Shown piece after piece: positions 1-8,121 of a stretch of 64,000 nt of DNA. The DNA comes from Streptomyces roseoviridis (GTDB lineage: Bacteria; Actinomycetota; Actinomycetes; Streptomycetales; Streptomycetaceae). The first letter of the stretch is position 1. Each line of letters begins with the position of its first letter. The DNA lies in assembly GCF_039535235.1 (NCBI RefSeq), contig NZ_BAAAWU010000001.1, positions 5,518,001 through 5,582,000 on the forward strand, written 5' to 3'. Both the position numbers and the translations under genes were made by a program. The notes under the pieces were generated by a model that was not told the DNA's origin, did not search any database, and was given only the letters and a program-made list of their open reading frames with translations.

Positions 1-2
1 GT

Positions 3-716
3 TCAGGACCTGATCGGCGGCTTCCAGGAGCGGGTCCCGGGCCGCGGCCCCACGCCGCCGTCCTGACCCCGCTCCCGCCACCGCAGGAAGCCGACGAGCA
101 GCAGCACGGCCGCGATGGCGGCGAGGTGCTCCTTGCCGGCCAGGTTGTTCTTGACCATCACCTCGACCACCATCGCCAGGATCACCAGGCCCCCGGTCCA
201 CCGGGCCCGGTGGCGCCAGCACACGTACACGGCGAGGCCCACCACCGCCGCCGAGGGGCCGGTGTCCACGACCCGCGCGTCGGAGGCGGGCAGCCCGAGG
301 GGGACGTCCGGCCCGAGGGCGACGCCGATCCGGGCGTACAGCGTGCCGGCGAGCGTCGCCAGGTAGGCGAGGGCCAGGGTCCGCCGCCGTCCCAGGCAGA
401 TCTCGGCGATGCCGAAGACCAGCAGGATCTGCGCGAGCGCCCCCCACACCGGCAGGTCGAGCGCCGGCACGAACAGGGACAACGGGGTGCGCAGCAGGGC
501 GAGCCACAGCGGGTCCTCGGCCCTGACCGAGCCGACGGCCTGCACCGGCCGGTAGCCCCAGTCCTGGTTCTGCACGAGCTGGAACAGCGAGGTCAGGCAG
601 ACCGCGGCCAGCGTCATCGGGACCGCCCGCCACCCACGCGCGGCGAGCGCGCCGCGCACGGTCAGGAACAACGACCCCCACTCCCGCCGGGCGAAGCCCT
701 TCAGGGCCCCGCTCAC
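3..716 (-). CDS. Rhomboid-like integral membrane protein
   Basis: A 237-residue protein with about six hydrophobic segments. A GPSAA motif (Ser155) lies in one segment and KEHLAA (His197) in the last. The order and spacing resemble the Ser-His dyad of rhomboid proteases, although the consensus GxSG is altered. I place the start at a GTG whose last two bases lie in the stop codon of the upstream gene (GTGA overlap), which implies translational coupling to the MprF-like protein. The open frame continues further upstream, but that part is antisense-like low-complexity sequence inside the neighbouring gene. Activity is not proven. It could be a proteolytically dead rhomboid-fold partner of the lipid-modifying enzyme. 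The stop codon lies at bases 3-5, so the gene is complete. Confidence 0.75.
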   Translation of the reverse strand: MSGALKGFARREWGSLFLTVRGALAARGWRAVPMTLAAVCLTSLFQLVQNQDWGYRPVQAVGSVRAEDPLWLALLRTPLSLFVPALDLPVWGALAQILLVFGIAEICLGRRRTLALAYLATLAGTLYARIGVALGPDVPLGLPASDARVVDTGPSAAVVGLAVYVCWRHRARWTGGLVILAMVVEVMVKNNLAGKEHLAAIAAVLLLVGFLRWRERGQDGGVGPRPGTRSWKPPIRS

Positions 717-2497
717 CGCCGGCCCTCCGGGTGTCTGCGGTGCAGCCTGCCCCAGACTCCGTCCCGGGGCGCCCCCAGCAGCCCCGGGGCTTCGAGGAAG
801 CCTTCGGCGCGGCCGGCCGCGACACCGATGCGCAGCAGGTCGGCGCTCTTCTCGAAGAGCATGAAGCGGGGCTCCCAGATCGGTCGGTACTTGGCGTTGG
901 CGCGGTACAGCGACTCGATCTGCCACCAGCGGGAGAAGAAGGTGAGCAGTGAGCGCCACAGGCGCAGCACGGGTCCCGCCCCGAGCTTCGAGCCGCGTTC
1001 GAAGACGGACCGGAACATGGCGAAGTTCAGCGAGACCTGAGTGATCCCGATCTCCTTGGCCCGCTGGAGGAGTTCGATGACCATGAACTCCATCAGCCCG
1101 TTCTCGGAGTCGCGGTCACGGCGCATCAGGTCCAGCGAGAGCCCCTTCGGGCCCCACGGCACGAAGGACAGCAACGCCCGCAGCTCGCCCTCGGCGTCGG
1201 TGCACTCCAGCATCACGCACCGGCCGTCGCCCGGGTCGCCGAGGCGCCCGAGGGCCATGGAGAAGCCCCGCTCGGTGGCGCCGTCGCGCCAGTCGTCGGC
1301 CTTGCGCAGCAGCTCGTGCATCTCGTCGGCCGGGATGTCCTCGTGGCGCCGGATCCGGACCTCGTACCCGGCCCGCTTGACCCGGTTGAAGGCCTGCCGG
1401 ACCGTGCGCATGGCGCGCCCGTCGAGGGTGAACTCGTCGGTCTCCACGATCGCCTCGTCGCCCAGCTCCAGGGCGTCGAGCCCGTGCCGGGCGTAGACGG
1501 TGCCGGCCTCCTCGCTCGCCCCCATCACCGCCGGGACCCAGCCGTGCTCGCGGGCCTCGGCGAGCCACGGCTCGATGGCGCCGGGCCATGCCTCCGGGTC
1601 GCCGATCGGATCGCCCGAGGCCAGCGACACCCCGCCCACCACCCGGTAGGTGACGGCCGCCTTCCCGCTCGGCGACCACACCACGCTCTTCTCGCGGCGC
1701 AGCGCGAAGTAGCCCAGCGAGTCCCGCTCGCCGTGCCTGTCGAGCAGCGCCCGCAGCCGCTCCTCGTCCTCCTCGGTGAGCGGGTCGACCGCCCGCCGGG
1801 AGCGGAAGGCGGCGAAGAGCACCGCGAACAGCAGCACCGTGGACATGACGTTGATGACGACGTCGACCCAGCCGGGCGTGGCGATCCCGGGGAAGCGCGC
1901 GTCGTCGGCGGCGAGCGTGACCAGCCGCATCACCCCGTACCGCCAGCGCTCCAGGAAGGTGGAGTGCCCGGCCGAGGTGTTCGTGACGGTGACCAGACCG
2001 GCCGCGAGCAGCGAGGTGACGAGCAGTCCGCCGGCCGCGACCACCGTCGCGAGCAGCGGGTTGGAGCGGTCGCCCTTGGCGTAGAACTCCCTGCGGCCGA
2101 GCAGCAGCGCGACGAAGAAGGCGGCCGTCAGGGCCAGGGAGATCCAGTTCTGGGCGTGCCGGCGGATCTCGGGGAAGAACATCACCAGCGCGAACAGCAG
2201 CAGGAAAAGCCCGCAGAGCACCACGTTGAGGATCCACGCGGCCCGCTTGCGCCGGCGCATGGTGATCGCCAGGAAGAGGGTGAGGACACCGGAGGCGAAG
2301 CCGGCGGTCAGCATGTACGGGGTGAAGTAGTCGTCCTCGTTGTGCCGGCGCAGGTCCTGGCCGAAGGAGACCCACACCGCGCTCAGGAAGTTGACGAACG
2401 TGACGGCCCGCAGATACCAGACGGCGAACGCGGCACTGCGCCGCGATCGCACCGTGCCCCGGGGCGCTCCTTCGGTGGACAAACGGACCTCTCCCAT
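713..2497 (-). CDS. MprF-type phosphatidylglycerol lysyltransferase domain membrane protein (DUF2156)
   Basis: A 594-residue protein. About six transmembrane helices occupy residues 20-240. A C-terminal soluble GNAT-like LPG-synthase domain (DUF2156 family) follows at about 250-560, with the family segments around VVGGVSLASGDPIGDP and the aromatic-rich RANAKYRPIWEPRF. Members transfer an amino acid from aminoacyl-tRNA to phosphatidylglycerol at the inner face of the membrane and protect against cationic peptides. Mycobacterial LysX carries a fused lysyl-tRNA synthetase. That domain is absent here, so the donor tRNA is unknown. A TATGAT -10 box at 2506-2511 puts transcription very close to the ATG. 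GGGAGAGG just after the ATG would suit a TTG start at 2482 instead. It ends in a GTGA overlap with the rhomboid-like gene. Confidence 0.85.
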   Translation of the reverse strand: MGEVRLSTEGAPRGTVRSRRSAAFAVWYLRAVTFVNFLSAVWVSFGQDLRRHNEDDYFTPYMLTAGFASGVLTLFLAITMRRRKRAAWILNVVLCGLFLLLFALVMFFPEIRRHAQNWISLALTAAFFVALLLGRREFYAKGDRSNPLLATVVAAGGLLVTSLLAAGLVTVTNTSAGHSTFLERWRYGVMRLVTLAADDARFPGIATPGWVDVVINVMSTVLLFAVLFAAFRSRRAVDPLTEEDEERLRALLDRHGERDSLGYFALRREKSVVWSPSGKAAVTYRVVGGVSLASGDPIGDPEAWPGAIEPWLAEAREHGWVPAVMGASEEAGTVYARHGLDALELGDEAIVETDEFTLDGRAMRTVRQAFNRVKRAGYEVRIRRHEDIPADEMHELLRKADDWRDGATERGFSMALGRLGDPGDGRCVMLECTDAEGELRALLSFVPWGPKGLSLDLMRRDRDSENGLMEFMVIELLQRAKEIGITQVSLNFAMFRSVFERGSKLGAGPVLRLWRSLLTFFSRWWQIESLYRANAKYRPIWEPRFMLFEKSADLLRIGVAAGRAEGFLEAPGLLGAPRDGVWGRLHRRHPEGRR

Positions 2498-2584
2498 GAA
2501 AAGCGATCATATGGGGCATCACTTCGCATGGACGGGCGCCGGACGCGGCGCTCGCGCGTCGCACCCGGTGCCGTGATCCTCTTC

Positions 2585-3652
2585 TCAGCTCTCCTCGGCC
2601 GCCACAGTGTCCGGAAGGGTCAGTTCCGGCAGCTCCGCCGCCAGTGCGGCGGCGGCGCGGACGAGCGGAAGCGCGAGCAACGCCCCGGTTCCCTCGCCCA
2701 CAGTGACGCCGTGGTCGAGCAGAGGGTTGAGCGCCATCCGGTCCAGCGCCTTCGCCTGCGCCGGCTCCCCGCTCACCTGACCCGCCAGCCACCAGTCCGG
2801 CGCCCGGAACGCCGCCCGCTGCGCCACCAGCGCACAGGCCGCGCCCACCACGCCGTCGAGCACCACCGGCAGCCGCCGCACCGAGCACTGCAACAGGAAC
2901 CCGGTCATCGCCGCCAGGTCCGCGCCGCCCACCGCCGCCAGCAGCTCCAGCTGGTCCCCGAGCACCGGCCGCGCCCGGCGCAGCGCGTCCCGGATCGCCG
3001 CGCACTTGCGCATCCACGCCAGGTCGTCGATCCCCGCGCCGCCCCGCCCGGTCACCACCGAGGCGTCCGTCCCGCACAGCGCCGCGATCAGCGTCGACGC
3101 CGGCGTCGTACCGCCCACGCTGAGGTCCCCGAGCACCACGAGATCGGTCCCCGAGTCGGCCTCCTCGTCGGCCACGGCGACGCCCAGCTCGACAGCCGCC
3201 CGCGCCTCCTCCACCGTCAGCGCGTTCTCCACGTCGATGCGGCCCGAACCCCGCCGCACCCGCCGTCGCGTCACCTCCGCCGGCAGCAGCTCCGGGTCAC
3301 AGTCGAGACCCGCGTCCACCACCCGCACCGGCACCCGCTGCGCCCGCGCGAGCACCGCCACCGGGCTCGCCCCGTCGAGCACCGCGCGCACCAGCTCGTA
3401 CGCGCCGCCCGCCGCCCGCCCGGACACACCGAGCGAGGCCACACCGTGGTCGCCCGCGAACAGCACCACCTTCGGCTGCTCCAGCGGACGCACCGGTACC
3501 GCGCCCTGGGCCGCCGCCAGCCACTCGCCCCACTCGTCGAGCCGCCCGAGCGCACCCGGACGCACCGCGAGCCGCGCCCGGCGCTCCTCGGCGTCACGCC
3601 GGATCCCCCCGTCGGGGCGCTCGATCAGATCGGAGAAGTCGTCGAGGTTCAC
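2585..3652 (-). CDS. cobT: Nicotinate-nucleotide--dimethylbenzimidazole phosphoribosyltransferase CobT
   Basis: CobT moves the phosphoribosyl group of nicotinate mononucleotide to 5,6-dimethylbenzimidazole, giving alpha-ribazole phosphate for the lower ligand of cobalamin. Family segments are clear: FAGDHGVASLGVS near the N-terminus, VDAGLDCDP, GDLSVGGTTPASTLIAALCG in the middle and VGEGTGALLALPL near the C-terminus, with the general-base glutamate in the last. I choose the GTG at 3652 because AGGTGG lies 8 bases upstream and the protein then begins VNLDDFSDLIERPDGG. A GTG at 3664 is open but has no ribosome binding site. The 355-residue length is normal. It follows cobU on the same strand after about 60 bases, so the two are probably one transcript. 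No cobS is present nearby. Confidence 0.92.
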   Translation of the reverse strand: MNLDDFSDLIERPDGGIRRDAEERRARLAVRPGALGRLDEWGEWLAAAQGAVPVRPLEQPKVVLFAGDHGVASLGVSGRAAGGAYELVRAVLDGASPVAVLARAQRVPVRVVDAGLDCDPELLPAEVTRRRVRRGSGRIDVENALTVEEARAAVELGVAVADEEADSGTDLVVLGDLSVGGTTPASTLIAALCGTDASVVTGRGGAGIDDLAWMRKCAAIRDALRRARPVLGDQLELLAAVGGADLAAMTGFLLQCSVRRLPVVLDGVVGAACALVAQRAAFRAPDWWLAGQVSGEPAQAKALDRMALNPLLDHGVTVGEGTGALLALPLVRAAAALAAELPELTLPDTVAAEES

Positions 3653-3711
3653 GATGGGTTCCACCTACGCATCACACAGTCATGGGGTCAAACGGTCATG
3701 GGGCTCGCACC

Positions 3712-4914
3712 CTACCCGCGCAGCACCAGCGCCTGCCCGGCCACCACCAGGACCACCTGCTCGCACTCGTCCCCGAAGGCCGCGTTCAGCCGCCCCAGCT
3801 CGTCCCGGAAGCGCCGTCCCGCCGCCGTCGCCGGAACCACCCCGGACCCCACCTCGTTCGTCACCGCCACCACCGTGCGGCTCGTCGCCCGCACCGCCGC
3901 CACCAGCTCCGCGACCCGCGCGGCCAGCTCCTCCCGGCCACCGCCCGCCCACCGTTCGTCGTCCCACGCGCCGACCCGGTCCATGGCGTCCGTCAGCCAC
4001 AGCGACAGACAGTCGATCAACAGCGCCGGCCCGTCGTCCGCCAGCAGCGGCACGAGATCGCAGGTCTCCGCCGTCCGCCACGAGCCCGGCCGCCGCTCCC
4101 GGTGCAGACCCACCCGGTGCGCCCACTCCGGATCGCCCTCCCGGCTGCCGCCCGTCGCCACGTACAGCACCTCGGGAAAGGTCTCCAGACGCCGCTCGGC
4201 CTCCACCGACTTGCCCGACCTCGCCCCGCCGGTCACCAGCGTCCGCCGCGGCACCTCCGGTACGGCGTGGTACTCGCCGACGTACAGCGTGGTCCCGTCC
4301 GGCACCGCCCGCGCCCCCGCCGCGGCGAGCCGCCGGTCCAGCTCGCCGCCGACCGGAGCGTCATGGTCCAGATGGACGGCGACCACGTCCGTGGCCGCCC
4401 CCACGGCCCCGCTCGCCCGCAGCCGCGCGAGACCGTCCGGCCGCCCCACGACGTCCGCCACCACCATGTCGTACGGCTCGCGCCGCTCGTCGCCCAGGCC
4501 CGCGGGAGCGCCGCCCGGCGGCAGGTACAGCAACCGCTCCCCGTCCGCCGAGGTCACCTCGTACCCCGTGCCCGGCGCGTCCATCGGCACCGCCCGCACC
4601 GTGTGCCCGCTGATCAGCGTCAGCTCCCGCCCGTCCGGCACCCGGCCGGCCGTCGGCAGCCCCGCCGGCATCTCCACGGCGGGCCCGTCGTGCGGATGCG
4701 TCAGCAGGACCTGCCGCACCCCGACCAGCGAGTGCCCCGAACGGGCCGCCGCGAGCGCGGCCCCCGGCGTCAGATCCAGCAGCAGGGCTCCGTCCACGAG
4801 CAGCGAGGTCGCGGCCCGCGCCCGCTCCCCACGGGACAGCGCGCACACGGCGCAGGGGCAGCCGGGGCGGGGGAGTCCGAGAGGTGCGCCGGTGCCGAGC
4901 AGTGTCAGTTCCAC
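3712..4914 (-). CDS. cobU: Adenosylcobinamide kinase/guanylyltransferase CobU fused to an N-terminal metallo-beta-lactamase-like domain
   Basis: A 400-residue fusion. Residues about 225-400 are CobU: P-loop GGARSGKS (Lys235), CDLVPLL, LLIDCLSLWLTDAM and the VTNEVGSGVVP signature. This part phosphorylates adenosylcobinamide and converts it to the GDP derivative. Residues 1-220 resemble the PhnP/PqqB branch of the metallo-beta-lactamase fold: LLGTGAPLGLP followed by three cysteines at 19, 21 and 24 (GCPCAVC). The metal-binding HxHxDH motif is reduced to THPHDGPA, so hydrolase activity is doubtful. The GTG start at 4914 has GGGAGG 8 bases upstream. It precedes cobT. The N-terminal domain may bind zinc or have a structural role; its function is unknown to me. 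Confidence 0.88.
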   Translation of the reverse strand: MELTLLGTGAPLGLPRPGCPCAVCALSRGERARAATSLLVDGALLLDLTPGAALAAARSGHSLVGVRQVLLTHPHDGPAVEMPAGLPTAGRVPDGRELTLISGHTVRAVPMDAPGTGYEVTSADGERLLYLPPGGAPAGLGDERREPYDMVVADVVGRPDGLARLRASGAVGAATDVVAVHLDHDAPVGGELDRRLAAAGARAVPDGTTLYVGEYHAVPEVPRRTLVTGGARSGKSVEAERRLETFPEVLYVATGGSREGDPEWAHRVGLHRERRPGSWRTAETCDLVPLLADDGPALLIDCLSLWLTDAMDRVGAWDDERWAGGGREELAARVAELVAAVRATSRTVVAVTNEVGSGVVPATAAGRRFRDELGRLNAAFGDECEQVVLVVAGQALVLRG

Positions 4915-4994
4915 GCTCAGATCCTCCCGCGTCACCGCGAGGGGTGCGCGCCCGGCTACGCTGCGGGCAGGAAACCGATCATCCGGAGGCGGAC

Positions 4995-5201
4995 ATGGCA
5001 TGGACGTGGCGGTTCGAGAAGTCCGACGGCACCGAGGTCACCCCGTCGGTGACCCCCGAGGAGTTCACCACCCAGGGCGACGCGGAATCCTGGCTCGGTG
5101 AGCACTGGCGCGACCTCCTGGACGGCGGCGCGGACCAGGTCACCCTGTCCGAGGACGGCACCAAGATCTACGGCCCGATGCCGCTGGACGCGGAGGGCTA
5201 G
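4995..5201 (+). CDS. Small conserved acidic protein of unknown function
   Basis: A 68-residue protein rich in acidic residues, with no membrane segment, signal peptide or cysteine. The ATG has a clear GGAGG 5 bases upstream (4985-4989). It begins MAWTWRFEKSDGTEV and contains ESWLGEHWRDLLDGG. It is divergent from cobU, with only 80 bases between the two starts. I recall short proteins of this kind beside cobU in other streptomycetes, but I do not recognise a named family. The ribosome binding site and the terminator hairpin that follows make it a real gene. Confidence 0.75.
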   Translation: MAWTWRFEKSDGTEVTPSVTPEEFTTQGDAESWLGEHWRDLLDGGADQVTLSEDGTKIYGPMPLDAEG

Positions 5202-5210
5202 ACCGACGGA

Positions 5211-5234
5211 CGCGGGGGCCGCCCGGCCCCCGCG
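5211..5234. terminator. Hairpin terminator between convergent genes
   Basis: Perfect 10-bp stem CGCGGGGGCC / GGCCCCCGCG with a 4-base GCCC loop, ten bases after the stop of the 68-residue gene and before the end of the convergent protease gene. No T-run, as is usual for streptomycete terminators. Confidence 0.7.
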
Positions 5235-5301
5235 CACCAGCCCGCCCCGCGCATCGGCGCACCCGCCGCCCCGCGCGTGCGCCCCCGGCCGGCCGGCACC
5301 C

Positions 5302-6345
5302 CTAGATCTCGCCCAGCGTCACCTCGGCCCTTTCCTGGCGCGTCCCGCGGGTGAAGACCACCGTCACCTTGTCGCCCGGCTTGCGGTCGGCCAGCGCTTC
5401 GGCCAGCGAGGTGATCGTGGTGACCGGGTCGTCGCCGACCCGGGTGATGACGTCGCCCGCCCGCAGGCCCGCCTTCGCCGCCGCCCCGCCCGCCGCGGCC
5501 TCCACGATCGCCACCCCGGCCGGCCGGTAGTCGTCGTCCAGGACCGTGCGGCCCGTGATGTTGAGCGCGGCCCGCCCCGAGTCCGTCACCCTGCCGGTCC
5601 TGATGATCTGGTCGGCCACGGTCCGCACCATGGACGCCGGGATCGCGAAGCCGATGCCGGGCGCCGAGCCGCCGCCGAGCTCCGGGTCCGTCGCCGCGAG
5701 CGTGGGGATGCCGATCACCTCGCTGTCCAGGTTGACCAGGGCGCCCCCGCTGTTGCCGGGATTGATCGCGGCCGAGGTCTGCACCATGTTGGCGATCGTC
5801 GCGCCCGTCCCGCCGCCCCTGCGGCCCTCGCTGACCGTGCGGCCGGTCGCCGAGACGATGCCCTGGGTGACGCTGCCGGACAGGCCGAGCGGCGAGCCCA
5901 TCGCCAGGACGATCTGCCCCATGTCGACCTTGGAGGAGTCCCCGAACCGCGCCGCCTTGAGCCCCTGCGGCGCCTTGTCCAGCCGGATCACGGCGAGGTC
6001 CTGCTGGGGATAGGCCGCCACCAGCCTCGCCGTCACCGGCTGGCCGCCCGTCGCCGCGGTGACCCGGAAGGTCTTCTCCCGGCCGACGACGTGCGCGTTG
6101 GTGACGATGTGCCCCTTGTCGTCGTAGACGACACCGGAGCCCAGGCCCTCGGAGGCGTCGATCTGGACCACCGAGGGCAGCACGTCCCTGATCACGGCCC
6201 GGTAGTCGTCCTGGAGCTCGTTGGACACGAGCGGGGCCGCGGCCTGGGTGGACCGCTCGGCCCGGGGCGCCGGGCCCGGGGCGCAGCCGCCGGCCAGGGC
6301 CAGGGCACAGGCTCCGGCGGCGAGGGGGAGCAGGAGGCGTCTCAT
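5302..6345 (-). CDS. HtrA/DegP-type serine protease lipoprotein (S1C, one PDZ domain)
   Basis: A 347-residue secreted protease. The N-terminus MRRLLLPLAAGACALALAGG followed by Cys is a lipoprotein signal with lipobox LAGGC. The trypsin-like domain follows with His85 (TNAHVVG), Asp116 (DLAVIRL) and Ser199 (GNSGGAL), so the triad is intact. A single PDZ domain occupies about residues 255-340. The family degrades or chaperones misfolded proteins outside the membrane. It lies about 120 bases downstream of a methyltransferase gene on the same strand. The start is an ATG preceded by GGAGACTGCGGTC on the coding strand. Confidence 0.9.
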   Translation of the reverse strand: MRRLLLPLAAGACALALAGGCAPGPAPRAERSTQAAAPLVSNELQDDYRAVIRDVLPSVVQIDASEGLGSGVVYDDKGHIVTNAHVVGREKTFRVTAATGGQPVTARLVAAYPQQDLAVIRLDKAPQGLKAARFGDSSKVDMGQIVLAMGSPLGLSGSVTQGIVSATGRTVSEGRRGGGTGATIANMVQTSAAINPGNSGGALVNLDSEVIGIPTLAATDPELGGGSAPGIGFAIPASMVRTVADQIIRTGRVTDSGRAALNITGRTVLDDDYRPAGVAIVEAAAGGAAAKAGLRAGDVITRVGDDPVTTITSLAEALADRKPGDKVTVVFTRGTRQERAEVTLGEI

Positions 6346-6468
6346 GACCGCAGTCTCCGTGCCGCCCGCCCGCCGCGCCTCGGTGGAGGCACCCGAACAG
6401 GGGGACGCCCCGCGCCCCCCCGGTGTCCCGCGGGTCCCGGCGACCGCGCAGCCCTCAGGGCCGAGCGC

Positions 6469-7245
6469 TCAGCCCCGTACCCCGCACAGGTGCAGCAGAC
6501 CCGCGATCCGCCGGTACGGGTCGGTCCGCCCGGCCCGGTCCTCGGCGGCCAGCAGGCGTTCGAGCTCGTCGGCGGCCGGCAGGCCGAGGTCGCCGGGGAT
6601 GCCGTCGGTGAAGACCCGCACCCCGTACCAGGCGTGCAGCGGCGCCGCGATCCCGGCGAGGGTGGAGGTGAGCGCGTCCAGCCGGTCGGCCCGCACCTTC
6701 GCTCCGGCGCCGTCCTCGTACACGTCCGAGTCGAAGGCGGAGAGCGCCCCCGACCAGTCCCCGGCGAGGCCGGGCCGCATGGCCAGCGCCTCGGCGTTCC
6801 GTACCACCAGGGAGAGCAGTCCGCCGGGGGCGAGCATGCGGGCGAGGCCGGCGAGCAGCGCGTCGGGCTCGTCGGCGTACATGAGCACGCCGTGGCACAG
6901 GACGATGTCGAAGCTGCCGGGCAGGAAGTGCACGCCGGTCTCGCGCCCGTCGCCCTCGATCAGGCGGACCCGTTCGCGGATGCCGGCGGGTTCGGTCGCC
7001 AGCGAATCGCGGGCCGCCTTGAGCAGCTCGGGGTCGGCCTCCAGACCGGTCACGGTGTGCCCGGCGCGGGCCAGGCGCAGGGCCTGGGTGCCCTGGCCCA
7101 TCCCGGCGTCGAGGATGCGCAGCCGCTGCCCCACGGGGTAGCGGCCGGCTATCTGCTCGTCCAGCTGGCGCGCGATCAGTTCCTGGCGGACGGTGTCGCG
7201 CAGCCCCCCGGGCACGACCGGCCCCTGGCCGACCGCGGGCAGCAC
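6469..7245 (-). CDS. Class I SAM-dependent methyltransferase
   Basis: A 258-residue Rossmann-fold methyltransferase. Motif I is ILDAGMGQGTQALRLA at about residues 43-58, the acidic end of beta-2 is VTGLEADPELL, and motif post-I/II is IVLCHGVLMYADEPDALL. The substrate cannot be told. The first GTG is taken as start; the ribosome binding site is weak and the frame stays open upstream towards the end of the DUF3043 gene, so the true start could lie slightly upstream. Spacing of under 30 bases to the DUF3043 gene suggests a shared transcript. Confidence 0.82.
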   Translation of the reverse strand: MLPAVGQGPVVPGGLRDTVRQELIARQLDEQIAGRYPVGQRLRILDAGMGQGTQALRLARAGHTVTGLEADPELLKAARDSLATEPAGIRERVRLIEGDGRETGVHFLPGSFDIVLCHGVLMYADEPDALLAGLARMLAPGGLLSLVVRNAEALAMRPGLAGDWSGALSAFDSDVYEDGAGAKVRADRLDALTSTLAGIAAPLHAWYGVRVFTDGIPGDLGLPAADELERLLAAEDRAGRTDPYRRIAGLLHLCGVRG

Positions 7246-7268
7246 CTCACCGCGACCGGAGTCGGCGC

Positions 7269-7871
7269 TCAGGGCCGCTCTCCGCGCTTGACCTGCGGCT
7301 TGGGCAGCCGCAGGCGGCGCATCTGGAGCGTGCGCATCAGGCCGTATGCGACCGCGCCGCGCTTCGGCTCGTTCGGGAACCGCTGGTTCAGCTGCTTGCG
7401 CAGCCGGATCGTGAGACCGATCGAGTCGATGACGATCATGACGATCACACCGGCCCAGAGCAGCAGCGAGATGTTCTGCAGGGAGGGGTTGGCGTTGCCG
7501 AACAGCGACAGCACGAGGATCACCACGGCCATCGGCAGGAAGAACTCGGCCACGGCGAACCGGGAGTCGACGAAGTCGCGGACGAAGCGCCGCACCGGAC
7601 CCTTGTCGCGGACCGGCAGATAGCGCTCGTCACCGCTGGCCAGGGCTTCGCGCTGGCGGGCCAGGTCCGCGCGGCGGGCCTCGCGCTGGCGCTTCATGGC
7701 CTCCTTGCGGTCCAGCGGCGCGGTCTGTGCGCGGCGGCGCTGGGACTGTGCCTCGCTCCTCTTGGGGGTCGGGCGGCCCTTGGGGGCCTCGGGGTCGCGG
7801 GGCTGCTTGGAGAGGTCCGCCGTCACCTTTTCGGTGGGGGCCTTCTCATCCTTCGAACGGCTACGGAACAC
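7269..7871 (-). CDS. DUF3043 membrane protein
   Basis: A 200-residue protein. A charged, Arg/Lys/Gln-rich N-terminal half (about residues 1-90) is followed by two transmembrane helices, FLPMAVVILVLSLFG and LLLWAGVIVMIVIDSIGL, and a basic C-terminal tail. This is the layout of the actinobacterial DUF3043 family, whose function is unknown. I place the start at the GTG at 7871 (VFRSRSKDEK); the longer open frame upstream has a composition unlike the family. It is divergent from pspA, with a 250-bp shared promoter region. Confidence 0.8.
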   Translation of the reverse strand: MFRSRSKDEKAPTEKVTADLSKQPRDPEAPKGRPTPKRSEAQSQRRRAQTAPLDRKEAMKRQREARRADLARQREALASGDERYLPVRDKGPVRRFVRDFVDSRFAVAEFFLPMAVVILVLSLFGNANPSLQNISLLLWAGVIVMIVIDSIGLTIRLRKQLNQRFPNEPKRGAVAYGLMRTLQMRRLRLPKPQVKRGERP

Positions 7872-8054
7872 AACGCCAAGCGTACGTGGTGCCGGGCATG
7901 GACCCCAGCGTCGGCGGGAACGATCCGCTAACGGCCCGTGTCTGACCGGGTACGACCCCGGGACCGCTCTACTCCCTGGGCCGGAGGGCGCCGGACCTCC
8001 ACTCGTCCTTGGGGAGGAGCACATCGGGCCCCGAACAGTGCGGTAATGGAGTGG

Positions 8055-8073
8055 TGAACCGTACTGTGGTTCA
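8055..8073. promoter_or_regulatory. Inverted repeat upstream of pspA
   Basis: TGAACC / GGTTCA arms separated by 7 bases (GTACTGT), about 50 bases upstream of the pspA start, in the region shared with the divergent DUF3043 gene. It may be an operator or part of the 5' leader. No known regulator is assigned. Confidence 0.35.
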
Positions 8074-8121
8074 TGTTGGAGTGCAGGAGCCGAGTCCGTC
8101 AGAAGGGGGCGCGCGAAGCCC

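Noticed and set aside
2498..5000. Possible cobalamin riboswitch near cobU/cobT
   Set aside because: No B12-box-like sequence is visible upstream of cobU; only 80 bases separate it from the divergent gene.
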